From: PALSA-612 sp963846915
Lineage (GTDB): Bacteria > Actinomycetota > Thermoleophilia > Gaiellales > Gaiellaceae
Assembly: GCA_963846915.1 (NCBI GenBank)
Contig: CAWJXV010000009.1
Coordinates: forward strand, 248,001-312,000
Length of the DNA stretch: 64,000 bases
Reading direction: 5' to 3'
Part shown: one piece after another, positions 8,917 through 17,785 of the stretch
How the letters are laid out: each line of letters starts with the position of its first letter
How positions within the stretch are numbered: the stretch's first letter is position 1
Program-made: the position numbers and the translations under genes
The notes under the pieces: generated by a model
Told to the model about the DNA's origin: nothing
The model's input: only the letters and a program-made list of their open reading frames with translations
Database searches by the model: none

Positions 8917-9600
8917 ATGCGAACCGCGTTTCTCGCTGGTGTAGGCGCTGTCGCCGCGGGAATGCTCGCAGCGACGGTCGTCGCTGCGGCCGCACCGCTC
9001 TATCCTCCCTCCGGGTCGACGATCTCGACGTCGCATCCGACGTTCCGCTGGCGGCTGGCCCCGACCGAGGTCGCTGAGTCCGTCTCGGTCTCGACGTCCC
9101 CCGCGATCGGCCTGTCGGGGGACTTCGCCAAGCTGACGATCGTCGGCATCCTGCACGGTGACAAGCACAGCTGGACATCCACGCAACCGCTGTTTGCCGG
9201 AAAGTATTGGTGGCATCTCGCCTTCCAGGGCAGCTCGCAGGGTGTGGCCGGCGGTCGTCTCTTCTTCAGCCCGGCGACTCCCTTCACGGTCAGGGCCGTG
9301 ATCACCTCGAGCTCGCTCAAGCTCCACGAGGCGGGGAACGGAGTCTTCGCAGCCCTCACCTTCAAGGCGAATGTACGCAACGTCAACGTCTCGGAGAAGC
9401 TCTTCGCGGGCACAAAGCCGATCGCGACCCACAGTTCGGTGACCGACAACATCCTGATCGACAACCCGACGCGAGAACAAGCCCTCCTGATCGTCCCCTC
9501 GACGGTCAAGCACGGCGCGCCGCTCAAGCTGGTCGTCACCCTGAGCATCGCGGGCTCGACAACCACGTTGACGAGAACCAAGACGTTTCGAGCCGCGTAA
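8917..9600 (+). CDS. Exported beta-rich protein of unknown function
   Basis: A 227-residue product with an N-terminal signal segment (MRTAFLAGVGAVAAGMLAAT) and a cleavage-like AAAAPLYPP. The mature part begins PPSGSTISTSHPTFRW, the pattern seen at the start of fibronectin-like or bacterial surface beta-sandwich domains, and continues with a second beta-rich half rich in Thr and Val. No Cys, lipobox or sorting motif is present, so it is probably soluble outside the membrane. I chose the ATG at 8917 because it begins the signal peptide. No enzyme motif is seen. Confidence 0.7.
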   Translation: MRTAFLAGVGAVAAGMLAATVVAAAAPLYPPSGSTISTSHPTFRWRLAPTEVAESVSVSTSPAIGLSGDFAKLTIVGILHGDKHSWTSTQPLFAGKYWWHLAFQGSSQGVAGGRLFFSPATPFTVRAVITSSSLKLHEAGNGVFAALTFKANVRNVNVSEKLFAGTKPIATHSSVTDNILIDNPTREQALLIVPSTVKHGAPLKLVVTLSIAGSTTTLTRTKTFRAA

Positions 9601-9706
9601 CCGGGGGCCGGGCCCGCCGGTATGAGCGTCGTATTGGCGCCCCACTCGATACTACCTCCGTGTTGAAGGAATTCTCGGGGCTCGATCCAGTGTTGACCCT
9701 GCTGCG

Positions 9707-10564
9707 ATGACGACACGACTCGTAGCCATAGTGGTCGCCGCTCTCGGTTTCGTCGCCTCCGGTGGAAGCCCGGCCACCCGGGTGTACCGGGACTCGAGCT
9801 TCGGCTTCGTCGTCACGTACCCGAAGACGTTCCACGTCGTGCCGGTTGACTACACGACCCGGCCTCCCAACCAGTCGCTCTCGGCGGCTGCCTTTGGAAA
9901 CGTTCCGCATCCCGAGCGCCTCGTCCACGGGCCGACATCGACGCTGGGAGACCGGGCTGTCGTCCTGCTCGTCGAGCACAGTGCCGGCGGACCGCCTCCG
10001 CCCCTACCGGCGTCGGGGCACGACACCGGGCTGCCGCTCGCCCGCACCAGCTTCCGCCAGCGTCCCGGGACGAGACTCGCCGCGGCGCCTTTCGTCGGCA
10101 ACGGCTGGAACCTCACCGCCGGCGTCTGGATCGGTCGGCGCGCGGGGAAGGCCGACCGCGACGCGGTCTGGAGGATGGTGCGGTCGCTCCACATGCGCCC
10201 GCTGCGGCGCGGCGAGACGACAGGCGAGGCCCCCTACCTCGTCGCGGACCAGGCGGACTCGTATCCCGTCGCCTCGGTCACGAAAGTCGGCGGGGCCTTT
10301 CTGGTCCACGCGCCGCAGGGGTTCTACGCGCTCTCCGTGCAGAATCAGTCGTGCGAGGTGATGTTGACGCCCCCGATCGCGTTCTCATGCCTGAACGGCC
10401 GGCACTGGGACCGGATGGGACGCGCACTCTGGAGCAACGCCTCGCTGAACGACGCCCTTCCGTTCGCTCCCACCGTAGTCGCAGGCGACGGACACGTCCT
10501 CGTCGCCAGGAACGCCGAGGTTCGCAGTGACCCCGCCGACGTCGAGCGCCAAGTCTGGGGCTAG
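9707..10564 (+). CDS. Exported protein of unknown function
   Basis: A 285-residue product starting MTTRLVAIVVAALGFVASGG, a signal peptide, followed by RVYRDSSFGFVVTYPKTFHV. The phrase with an aromatic-rich strand and a TYPKTF core resembles the beginning of PsbP-like or DUF-type lipoprotein domains that sense or bind small ligands, but there is no lipobox cysteine. The remainder has no recognised motif; only two Cys occur, both in the C-terminal third (CEVMLTPPIAFSC). It follows another exported-protein gene after 106 nt and faces the MFS gene tail to tail with 20 nt between stops. Confidence 0.65.
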   Translation: MTTRLVAIVVAALGFVASGGSPATRVYRDSSFGFVVTYPKTFHVVPVDYTTRPPNQSLSAAAFGNVPHPERLVHGPTSTLGDRAVVLLVEHSAGGPPPPLPASGHDTGLPLARTSFRQRPGTRLAAAPFVGNGWNLTAGVWIGRRAGKADRDAVWRMVRSLHMRPLRRGETTGEAPYLVADQADSYPVASVTKVGGAFLVHAPQGFYALSVQNQSCEVMLTPPIAFSCLNGRHWDRMGRALWSNASLNDALPFAPTVVAGDGHVLVARNAEVRSDPADVERQVWG

Positions 10565-10584
10565 GGCGCGAGGGCCCGTGATAG

Positions 10585-12183
10585 TCAGGCGGGTTCTTTC
10601 CGCCTTCCAGGTAACCGACGCGTGAACCAGAACGAGAGCACCGCCAGGAACGCGACCGCGAGCATCGACGTTTTCAACGCGTCGAGCTGCGCGTTGCCGT
10701 AGTCGGCCGTGACCGCGTCCGCCTCGGCCGGCTTCAGCCCGGCGTCGACCAGCGCCTGGTGCGCCTGCTCGGTCGTGACGATCGGGATGCCTTTCTCGGT
10801 GGCGGCCGTGATCTGGGTCTTCACGTCGTCGGGGACGGCCGGGTTCTGTTGGATCCGCGAGTTGAACCCGTTCAGCAGGCCGAGCAGCAGCACGGAGCCG
10901 ATCAGCGCCGTGCCGAGAGACGCGCCGAGGTTCTGAGCCGTCCCCTGCAGCCCTCCGGCCTCGTTGGTCTGGTCCGGCGAGACGGAGGACATGATCACGT
11001 TGCCGAGTTGCGACATCAGGAGTCCCGCGCCGATCCCGAAGAAGACGAGCGACACTGCGAAGGCCGTCCCGTTCAGGCTCACGTCGATCGTCCCGACGAG
11101 CACGAGCGCGGCGATCGCCATCGCGCCGAGGCCGACCTGGACGACGGCCCGCGGCCCGAACCGCACTGCCACCTTTGGCCCGGCGAGCGCAGCGGCCAGC
11201 ATCGAGATCGACATCGGGAAGAGGCGCTTGCCCGTCTCGAACGCGTCCAGGCCGAGCACGACCTGGAGGTACACCGGCAGGACGAAGAACGTGCCCATCA
11301 CGATCAGCTGCTGCGCGCAGAGCGAGGAGAGCCCGGCGCGCAGCGTCTTGACCTTCAGCAGCGCGCGGTTGAGGAGCGTGCTCCTGCCGAGCCGTTCACG
11401 GCGCTCCTCCCACGCCAGGAAGCAGCCGAGCACGACGAAGCCGCCGATGATCAGGAACGGCACCAGAGAGAACCCGAGCGGCGTGATGTCGTGCCCGTCG
11501 ATCGTCGGCGCGTCGAGCGGCTTGATCCAGCCCCACGTGCTGCTCTTCAGGATCCCGAATACGATCAGGCCGAAGGCGACGGCGGAGAGCGCTGCGCCGC
11601 CGTAGTCCAGCTTCGGCGGGTGCTCGGGCTTGGGCGCGCGCTTCATTCGCCGGTGGACGGCAAGCACCGCGATCACGACCACAACCTCGCCGACGAAGAC
11701 GTACCGCCAGCTCCAGGTCGTCGTCACGTAGCCGCCGATCAGCGGGCCGGCCGCGATCGCCGCGCCCGCGGCGCCGCCGATCATGCTGTAGGCGAATGCG
11801 CGCTCTTTGCCCTCGTAGTTGGCGGCGGTCAGTGCGGCGATCGCCGGGATCACCAGCACCGCGCCGAGCCCCTCGATACCCGACCAGCCGATCAGCAGCA
11901 CCGTGAGGTTCGGGCTCAGCGCCGTGATCAGCGAGCCGAGCCCGTACACGGCCAGGCCGAGGCCGAAGGCCCGGTCTCGCCCGAGGATGTCGCCGAGCTT
12001 GGCGCCGACGAGCATGAACGCCGCCATCACGAGCGTGTACATCGTGATCGCGCTCTGCACGCCGGTGACCGTCGTGTTCAGGTCGGCCACGATCTGGGAG
12101 ATCGAGACGTTCATCACGCTCGAGTCGAGCACCATGATGAACTGGGCCGCAGCGAGGATCCCGAGAGGCAGCCACTTGCGCAT
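10585..12183 (-). CDS. MFS drug-efflux-type transporter (DHA2/EmrB-like, 14 TM)
   Basis: A 532-residue transporter with about 14 hydrophobic segments, longer than 12-TM MFS proteins and matching the DHA2 group. Landmarks are MVLDSSVMNVSISQI in helix 1, GAKLGDILGRDRAF (the MFS A-loop, GxxxDRxGR-like), and SWRYVFVGEVVVVIAVL after helix 5. A cytoplasmic C-terminus ends in basic RRLPGRRKEPA. The family exports hydrophobic cations, drugs or siderophores with proton exchange; no TetR-type regulator is next to it. The start ATG lies 6 nt after TAGAGT. Confidence 0.92.
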   Translation of the reverse strand: MRKWLPLGILAAAQFIMVLDSSVMNVSISQIVADLNTTVTGVQSAITMYTLVMAAFMLVGAKLGDILGRDRAFGLGLAVYGLGSLITALSPNLTVLLIGWSGIEGLGAVLVIPAIAALTAANYEGKERAFAYSMIGGAAGAAIAAGPLIGGYVTTTWSWRYVFVGEVVVVIAVLAVHRRMKRAPKPEHPPKLDYGGAALSAVAFGLIVFGILKSSTWGWIKPLDAPTIDGHDITPLGFSLVPFLIIGGFVVLGCFLAWEERRERLGRSTLLNRALLKVKTLRAGLSSLCAQQLIVMGTFFVLPVYLQVVLGLDAFETGKRLFPMSISMLAAALAGPKVAVRFGPRAVVQVGLGAMAIAALVLVGTIDVSLNGTAFAVSLVFFGIGAGLLMSQLGNVIMSSVSPDQTNEAGGLQGTAQNLGASLGTALIGSVLLLGLLNGFNSRIQQNPAVPDDVKTQITAATEKGIPIVTTEQAHQALVDAGLKPAEADAVTADYGNAQLDALKTSMLAVAFLAVLSFWFTRRLPGRRKEPA

Positions 12184-12189
12184 TCGCTG

Positions 12190-12195
12190 ACTCTA
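12190..12195 (-). promoter_or_regulatory. -10 box (TAGAGT), leaderless MFS transcript
   Basis: TAGAGT, 6 nt, then the ATG at 12183. Confidence 0.4.
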
Positions 12196-12612
12196 AGCTG
12201 TCCAACGGCCGAACGAAGCGCGACGCCGGGCACCCTCCTCCGGCGCGACGAGCTCATGGTGCTGGTCAGCCGACCGGCCGATCGATGCCAACTGGGCACA
12301 CCTCGCCACCGCGCGCCGGTTGTTCCGATCGGAAGCCTCCAACAAGGGGGTCAGCACGGCCTGGATTCCTTCACGGTTTTGCCGCCTGACACCGGCCGGC
12401 CGGTTGGAGGACGGGCCGATTTGTGGCGCCGGGTCGGCTGAGCGTGGCAGTGGGCTCGCCCGGGGCGCCGTCGTCGCCGGCTGGGTCGCCGAGCGATTCG
12501 ACGCCGCTTTTCGAGGACCGCACCTGGGACGCACGCCGTGAGCGTTCAGGCCGTCGGAGGCGACGCTGACCCGTGTAGCCATGCGGATTCGGCATGGCTG
12601 CTGGGGTGCGGA
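12196..12612. other. Non-coding stretch beside the integration zone
   Basis: About 400 nt with no convincing gene. Frames present on both strands are Arg/Pro/Ala-rich and show no family features. The sequence differs in texture from its neighbours and ends at a partial tRNA, so it is probably relic or recombined DNA. Confidence 0.35.
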
Positions 12613-12654
12613 TGGGGCCGGGCTGGACTCGAACCAGCGACCTTGGGATTAAAG
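12613..12654 (-). repeat. Partial tRNA-Lys-like 3' end (attachment-site remnant 1)
   Basis: On the - strand this reads as the 3' half of a tRNA: anticodon loop TTTAA, the variable region CCCAAGGTC, a T arm GCTGGTTCGAGTCCAGC (5-bp stem) and acceptor end CCGGCCCCA. The 5' half is missing. The block GGGATTAA/CGACCTTGGGATTAA is shared with the intact tRNA-Lys at 17926-17998, while the T arm and acceptor differ, as for a different Lys isoacceptor (UUU). Partial tRNA 3' ends like this mark the far end of elements inserted by tRNA-targeting integrases. Confidence 0.6.
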
Positions 12655-12712
12655 AAGTCCTCGCGGGTTTCGGCGGCGCTCGGTCTGTTTGGGTTGGTGC
12701 GGCCGGGCCGCG

Positions 12713-13471
12713 GTGCGGCAGCATGCGGGCATACGCTTTTCGATCAACATTCCGAACTTCGGGGACTTCGCTGATGCCAGGACGGTGGCCGCAGCGGCTT
12801 CAGCAGCGGAGCAGGCGGGCTGGGACGGCCTGTTCGTATGGGATCACGTGCTGCACAGACGCCATCATCGTCCCTTTGGGGACCCTTGGATGCTGCTGAC
12901 CGCTGCGGCGCTGGCCACGTCGCGGATCAGGCTGGGGACGCTGGTCACCCCGGTCGGCCGGAGGCGCCCGCAGCAACTCGCCCGCCAGGTGGCCACCCTG
13001 GACGCTGTCAGCGGCGGGAGGGTGATCTTCGCTGCGGGTCTGGGCGGGCCGATCGAGGACGAGTACGGCAGCTTTGGCGAGCCGACCGATCCGGTCGTGC
13101 TGGCCGAGCGCCTGGACGAGGGCCTCGACTTGCTGGAGCGCTTTTGGTCAGGCGAGGCGGTGAATCATGACGGGAGGCACTATCAGGTTCGGGACGTCAC
13201 CTTGTTGCCCGCCTCGATCCAGCGCCCGCGTCCTCCGGTCTGGATCGGCGGGTTCTGGCCGCACCGCCGACCGATGCGGCGAGCCGCCCGCTGGGATGGC
13301 GCGGTCCCCTTGTTCACTGACGCCTCAGCGAGCACGCGGTCGAGGCATCGACTCGCACGCGCGCCCTTTCCCCTGCGCGCGGGGAACTTGAACAAGAAAG
13401 ATAGAGGGGCGCTCGTCTGCCGTGTGTTGCCCCGTCTGTTGCCCTGCGGATTAGCGGCACCGCCCGCCTAG
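12713..13471 (+). pseudogene. LLM-class (F420-type) oxidoreductase, C-terminally truncated
   Basis: The first 200 or so residues are a normal luciferase-like monooxygenase barrel: RFSINIPNFGDFADA, EQAGWDGLFVWDHV, TSRIRLGTLVTPVGRRRP, LDAVSGGRVIFAAGLGGP and RPPVWIGGFWPHRR. After GAVPLFTDA (about 13320) the homologous sequence stops and continues as unrelated Arg-rich translation through a repeat shared with 17786-17855. Complete members run about 80 residues further. The start is also poor: a GTG at 12713 with no ribosome-binding site, where an ATA replaces the usual initiator before RFSINIP. Position right after a tRNA fragment suggests cargo of a decayed element. Confidence 0.65.
13374..13448 (+). 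repeat. Element-end repeat, copy 1
   Basis: About 75 nt sharing the string GGAACTTGAACAA, then A-rich GATAGAGGGG, then GTGTGTTGCCCCGTCTGTTG with copy 3 at 17786-17855. It interrupts the truncated LLM gene. A shorter related GTGTGGCCCC pair occurs at 14329. Confidence 0.55.
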
Positions 13472-13986
13472 GACGCTCGCACGTAGTGAACGATCCCTCG
13501 TTTGACCGCACCGCTGACGGCGACCTGATACGGGTCCCCCTCCGTCAGCTGATAATGATGAACCTTGTAGTCGACACCGAGATGGAAGACCGCCTTGGTG
13601 GGCGTGTAGGACACGATCAACAGGCCAACACAGTCGAGCTCGTTGATCGCCGGCCGGTAGCGACCCGCCGACCAGACATGGGCCTTGACGAGATCTGCCA
13701 ACCACAGGCTCGTCCCGTAGTCGTAGCCCACATTCCCCGTAGCCGTGCACCCGTACGGCGGGGTCGTGCCTTTCGGAGGCGTCGGCTTGTACGGCGGCGA
13801 GGGCCGAGGCCGCGAGCCGAATCCCGTGCCGACGATCGTCAAGGTCGGATTCGCCACGGTCCCGGTGAACGAGACCGACATGATCCGCGCCCGCATTGCA
13901 GCCGCCTGTGCCTCAAGCGCACACGCACAGGACACCGCCACAGCAAGCCCGGCAACACCCACTGCTAAACGCCTACCCTGCCTCAA
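13468..13986 (-). CDS. Exported protein of unknown function
   Basis: A TTG at 13986 gives a 172-residue product with a good signal peptide (MRQGRRLAVGVAGLAVAVSC then ALEAQA); an earlier TTG at 14022 extends it by 12 residues and a GTG at 13962 shortens it. The mature protein starts RARIMSVSFTGTVANPTLTI, has a GTGFGSRP turn like an IPT/TIG-type beta domain, a proline-rich linker (PPYKPTPPKGTTPPYG), and an aromatic-rich C-terminal half ending HYVRAS. No catalytic motif. It lies between two partial tRNA copies and may have arrived with the mobile DNA. Confidence 0.55.
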   Translation of the reverse strand: MRQGRRLAVGVAGLAVAVSCACALEAQAAAMRARIMSVSFTGTVANPTLTIVGTGFGSRPRPSPPYKPTPPKGTTPPYGCTATGNVGYDYGTSLWLADLVKAHVWSAGRYRPAINELDCVGLLIVSYTPTKAVFHLGVDYKVHHYQLTEGDPYQVAVSGAVKRGIVHYVRAS

Positions 13987-14186
13987 CGCGGCGAACCTAC
14001 TCGGTCGTGGCCAACGTGTCAACGTCGGACGTCCGAGAGGGCTGGTCTACTCCCGCGTCCTCGTGGGAAGCGATCGCTCGCCTCCCCGTGCCGAGCCCGA
14101 CCCCCGTCTGTTGTCCCCTGGAGCTTCTCGTGAGCACATCAGGCAACAAAACGAACTACGATTCGGCTCCATGACCGCTCTGGCGG

Positions 14187-14234
14187 GGATGGGCCGTGAA
14201 GGATTCGAACCTTCGACGTTGGGATTAAGAGAAG
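14187..14234 (-). repeat. Partial tRNA-Lys 3' end (attachment-site remnant 2)
   Basis: A direct repeat of about 45 nt of the intact tRNA-Lys at 17926-17998: from GGATGGGCCGTGAAGG through the T arm to GGGATTAAGAG, with a single mismatch (14218 G for C). It covers the T arm, variable loop and anticodon loop and then diverges, so this is the 3' end of the tRNA duplicated by integration. Together with the tRNA it brackets a 3.7-kb segment. Confidence 0.75.
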
Positions 14235-14328
14235 CAGCAGGCGGTTTCGGCCGGTCTGGGGCTAGCTGGATTCAAGCGCGTTTGAGAGGCTTCTGAGGCT
14301 TCCGAGTTTCGGCTGGGTTCGGTGGGTT

Positions 14329-14353
14329 GTGTGGCCCCTTTGTGGCCCCGTAG
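14329..14353 (+). repeat. GTGTGGCCCC repeat, copy 2
   Basis: GTGTGGCCCCTTTGTGGCCC followed by CGTAG, matching the core of the repeats at 13427 and 17831. It lies about 100 nt inside attachment remnant 2. Confidence 0.5.
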
Positions 14354-14434
14354 CTCGACAGATCCGAGAGTCCCGCTCCTTTCCCGCGTTCGCGGGCTGG
14401 CCTGGGTCCCCTGTCAGGCGTGAGATGACACGCG

Positions 14435-15424
14435 TTAGAAGATCGCCTGGATCGGCCAGTAGAAGGCTGCTGCAACGAGAGCCGCGGCCGGGATTGTGAG
14501 TAGCCAGGCGACGACGATGTTGCCTGCTACGCCCCAGCGCACCGCGGAGAGCCGTTTCGTCGAGCCCGCCCCGAGCACGCCGCCGGAGATGACGTGGGTT
14601 GTCGAGAGCGGATACCCGAGCCGGGTGGCCAGGTAGATCGTCAGGCCCGCACAGGTCTGCGCTGAGAAGCCTGCAGCCGGTTCGATCTTGTAGAGGCGCT
14701 GGCCGACCGTCCGCATGATGCGCCAGCCGCCCGTGTAGGTGCCGAGCGCGATCGCGAGCCCGGCGGACACCTTCACCCAGTCGGGAATGTAGAACGTCTT
14801 GATCGATCCGTACGAGAAGAGGGCGAGGCCGATGACGCCCATTGTTTTCTGGGCGTCATTGGCGCCGTGCGTGAAGGCCATGAACGTTCCCGAGGCGAGT
14901 TGGCCGAGCCGGAACCCCCTGTTGGTGCGCCGCGGCGCAGCTTTCCGAAAGAGCCAGAAGGCGCCAAGCAGGAGGACGAACGCGCCCGCAAAGGCGATCG
15001 GTGGTGCCACGAGGCCGGGGATGATCACGCTGTGGACGACGCCGTGCCACTGGACGCCGCTCACGCCGCTCTGCGCGATGGCCGCTCCGATAAGTCCACC
15101 GATCAGGGCGTGCGACGAGCTTGAGGGCAATCCCAGCCACCAGGTGGCCAGGTTCCACGCGATCGCGCCGAGAAGCGCAGCGAAGACCGTCTTCGTGGTC
15201 GCCAAGTTCGCGTCGATGATCCCTTTGCCGATCACCGTCGCGACCGCGGTCGTCACAAACGCGCCGACGAGGTTGGCCACCGACGCAACCAGAACTGCGA
15301 CGCGCGGCGAGAGCGCATGCGTCGAGACTGAGGTCGCGACCGCGTTCGCCGTGTCGTGAAAGCCGTTCGTGAAGTCGAAGGCAAGGGCTACCACGACGAC
15401 GATGACGACCAGGGCGAGTTGCAC
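14435..15424 (-). CDS. pit: PiT-family inorganic phosphate transporter
   Basis: A 329-residue membrane protein with the duplicated PiT signature. The N-terminal repeat has FDFTNGFHDTANAVATSVST and the C-terminal repeat FMAFTHGANDAQKTMGVIGL; each carries the family's GxxDxANA-type core. PSSSSHALIGGLIGA and PLSTTHVISGGVLGAG are the paired Ser/Thr-His loops. Ten or so hydrophobic segments and the length match bacterial low-affinity phosphate/H+ symporters. It follows the DUF47 gene by 9 nt, the usual accessory partner. The pair lies inside the tRNA-bracketed region, unusual for a housekeeping transporter. Confidence 0.93.
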   Translation of the reverse strand: MQLALVVIVVVVALAFDFTNGFHDTANAVATSVSTHALSPRVAVLVASVANLVGAFVTTAVATVIGKGIIDANLATTKTVFAALLGAIAWNLATWWLGLPSSSSHALIGGLIGAAIAQSGVSGVQWHGVVHSVIIPGLVAPPIAFAGAFVLLLGAFWLFRKAAPRRTNRGFRLGQLASGTFMAFTHGANDAQKTMGVIGLALFSYGSIKTFYIPDWVKVSAGLAIALGTYTGGWRIMRTVGQRLYKIEPAAGFSAQTCAGLTIYLATRLGYPLSTTHVISGGVLGAGSTKRLSAVRWGVAGNIVVAWLLTIPAAALVAAAFYWPIQAIF

Positions 15425-15433
15425 GGCAGCGCG

Positions 15434-16060
15434 CTAGCGGTTCTTCACGAGGATCGCTTCGAGCGTGTCGGCGGCGTTCTCGCAGGCGTCGACGGCTTCT
15501 TCGAGTTGCTCGTGGATGTCCTTCCACTTGATGATCGTCAGCGGATCGTGGCTCGAGCGGAAGAGTCCTGCCACAGCTTCGCGGAGGAGCCGGTCGCCAT
15601 CGTCCTCGAGCTGTCGCAGCTCCACCAGGTGCTGGCTTGCGTCCTTGAAGCCGTCGAGGAGCTCGACGGTCTCGGCAAGCTCAATTGCTGCACGCTGGAT
15701 CACGGATGCCTGAGCCTTCGCCTCTGGTGGTATGACGGTGACTCCGTAGAAGCCGATGTTGTCGGCCGCTTCGTCGACGTGATCGCAGATGTCATCGAGA
15801 GCTCCCGCGAGGCGGTAGATGTCGTCGCGGTCGAATGGCGTCACGAACGTGCGGTTGAGCATGTCGACGACGTTCTGTGTCAGCCGGTCGCCCTCGTGCT
15901 CGACGTCCTTGATGCGAGAGACCAGCCCGGCGTGGTCGTCGGGAAAGCGGTCAAGCAACTCAACCAGCAACCCCCCAATCTGAACGGCGTTCGCCGACGA
16001 CTGCGAAAGCAGGTCGAAGAACGCGCGGTTCTGTGGGTTGAGCTTGAGCTTGAACCTCAC
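15434..16060 (-). CDS. DUF47/PhoU-like Pit accessory protein
   Basis: A 208-residue all-helical soluble protein: FKLKLNPQNRAFFDLLSQ start, KDVEHEGDRLTQNVVDML and LRQLEDDGDRLLREAVAGL (the E/D-x-x-(A/G)D metal-binding repeats of PhoU-like domains) and NIGFYGVTVIPPEA between them. The GTG at 16060 begins the family N-terminus (VRFKLKLNPQ); the open frame extends further upstream without coding character. DUF47 proteins are cotranscribed with PiT transporters and modulate phosphate uptake. Confidence 0.9.
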   Translation of the reverse strand: MRFKLKLNPQNRAFFDLLSQSSANAVQIGGLLVELLDRFPDDHAGLVSRIKDVEHEGDRLTQNVVDMLNRTFVTPFDRDDIYRLAGALDDICDHVDEAADNIGFYGVTVIPPEAKAQASVIQRAAIELAETVELLDGFKDASQHLVELRQLEDDGDRLLREAVAGLFRSSHDPLTIIKWKDIHEQLEEAVDACENAADTLEAILVKNR

Positions 16061-16272
16061 GGGCGGGCCGCAGTGTAAAGCAGTCGCCGCCCGCGTCGGC
16101 AGGTCACTCGAGCCTTCGAGATACTCACTCGGTCCGGCCCGCACGCCTTTCAGTCCGAACTTGAGCGGCCGGTCGACCGTATCCTCCCGATGTTCGGATG
16201 GCGGATACGCGAACTGCTCGACATTTCCTGGGACGGTGGTGGAGGCCCCACGATGAAGGCTCGGGCGGCGAC

Positions 16273-17208
16273 GTGACGCGACAGCAGCTACGGGGCGCGA
16301 ACGGACTTCGGATTGACTACTTGGAGTTCGGCGATCCGGCCGGAGTCTCGGCCGTATACCTGCACGGAACTCCGTCATCTGCGACCGAGGCTCGTTGGCT
16401 GCACAGGGCTGCACTCGCGCAGGGCGTACGGATCGTCTCGTTGGATCGCCCCGGCTACTTGGACTCGGAGCCGCACACAACTCCCTCTTTCATCGCCGTT
16501 GCTCAGGACGTCGTCGCTGTCGCTAGCGCGTTGCAGTTGGGCCGATTCGCAGTCGTCGGGTTCTCCGGAGGCGCGGGCTACGCTCTCGCAACTGCGCATG
16601 TGTCACCAGACCAGGTCACGGTCGTGCACATCGGGGGTGGCATTGGTTCATTGGCCGGTGACGGTTGGCGCGATCTGGCCTGGCCGAGGCGCCTCTCGTT
16701 CAAACTGATCGCCAATGTGCCCGTGGTGTCGCGTCCGTTGCTTGCCGGCGTGTTCCGACTGCTGAGGCGGAGTTTGAGGAAGCGGCTCGACTCACCGGCC
16801 GAGGCAACCCTCTGGTTCTTCAAAGGCCCGGCACAGGGAGCGCAGATCGCTGCGATCGCTGATTACGTCCGAACGTGCACGCCCGAGGAGCTGCGGAGCG
16901 ACCTGAATGACTGGGCCGCAGGCACGCGGGCAACCAGCGCGATCATCAACGATCTCGCAGGCTATGTCCGACCCTGGCCCTTCGAGCTGAGCAAGCTCTC
17001 CACGCGAGTCGAAATCTGGCACGGACGGGACGACCCAGCCGCCCCCATCAGCTTCGCCCAGAGAACCGCAGCAGAACTGGCGAACGCACAACCTCACCTC
17101 CTCGATGGCGAGGGTCACTTTGTTTTCCACACCCACGGTGAGGCCATCGCCACGTCGATCCGACAACACGCAGAGCGCATGAACACGGCGCCCACCGTGC
17201 ACCACTAG
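16273..17208 (+). CDS. Alpha/beta-hydrolase
   Basis: A 311-residue hydrolase from the GTG at 16273 (an earlier ATG at 16198 adds 25 unconvincing residues). The oxyanion-hole strand is AVYLHGTPSSATEARW, the nucleophile elbow GFSGGAGYAL (Ser in GxSGG), the acid region WHGRDDPAAPISFA and the catalytic His in GEGHFVFHTHG. The lid region (residues 150-215) is Arg/Leu-rich. The substrate is unknown. It is transcribed away from the DUF47/pit genes and towards the integrase remnant, inside the tRNA-bracketed segment. Confidence 0.87.
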   Translation: MTRQQLRGANGLRIDYLEFGDPAGVSAVYLHGTPSSATEARWLHRAALAQGVRIVSLDRPGYLDSEPHTTPSFIAVAQDVVAVASALQLGRFAVVGFSGGAGYALATAHVSPDQVTVVHIGGGIGSLAGDGWRDLAWPRRLSFKLIANVPVVSRPLLAGVFRLLRRSLRKRLDSPAEATLWFFKGPAQGAQIAAIADYVRTCTPEELRSDLNDWAAGTRATSAIINDLAGYVRPWPFELSKLSTRVEIWHGRDDPAAPISFAQRTAAELANAQPHLLDGEGHFVFHTHGEAIATSIRQHAERMNTAPTVHH

Positions 17209-17324
17209 CCGCCACGCGGGCCAAAGCGGGAGAGCGGCTACATGTGTACTGCTCCGACCTCGGCGACCGGAGAGATCGAGGTTGCCACTGTGGAACCAGG
17301 CGATTGTTCAGCCGCGTCGGTGCA

Positions 17325-17512
17325 TGTGAGGCTGTCAAGGAAACCGGGGTCAGGAAGGTCGTCCGGAAGCAAGTGAACGTAGGTTGCGAGGGTAAAGGCT
17401 GGCGAGTGATGCCGAGCCACATCTGAGCCTGCTTCGCATTCAAGCCGTGACGAAAGAGCATCGTGGCGAAGGTGTGACGGAAGGTGTGGAAACCTGCCCA
17501 GGGGACGCCAGC
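17325..17512 (-). pseudogene. Tyrosine-recombinase (integrase) C-terminal remnant
   Basis: The - strand encodes AGVPWAGFHTFRHTFATMLF (His-x-x-Arg box), HGLNAKQAQMWLG and, after a one-base deletion at about 17411, HHSPAFTLATYVHLLPDD with the nucleophile Tyr and FLDSLT. These are the conserved C-terminal residues of phage-type integrases. An in-frame TGA precedes the conserved part and no N-terminal or core-binding domain is found upstream, so only about 60 codons survive. It lies 410 nt from the tRNA-Lys, the expected place for the integrase of an element inserted there. Confidence 0.75.
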
Positions 17513-17785
17513 TCACCTTGCGGCGGGCTTCAAGACTCGTGCCGCGACGTTGGACGCGTCGAGGTAACCGCCGGTCTGAGACGCAAAAACGGGGGCGGCG
17601 TCGACTCTCGTCGGCCTCGGCGAGCTGTCCGCAAGGCTGTCGTCGGGCTCTTTGTCGCGGGCGCTGTACTGACTGGGCTGATCGGGGGGCGTACGCGGTC
17701 GGGTTTTACATCGCCGTATTCGGTGCCGTCGTGTTGACGGTGGTGCTCACAGCGCCGATCGCGAGATGGATACTGATAACGCATT

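Noticed and set aside
12196..12612. A 129-codon frame on - in the gap before the partial tRNA
   Set aside because: Low-complexity Arg/Ala/Pro composition, no ribosome-binding site or -10 and no family features.
17444..17737. A 96-codon + frame overlapping the integrase remnant
   Set aside because: It is antisense to conserved integrase residues and has no features of its own.
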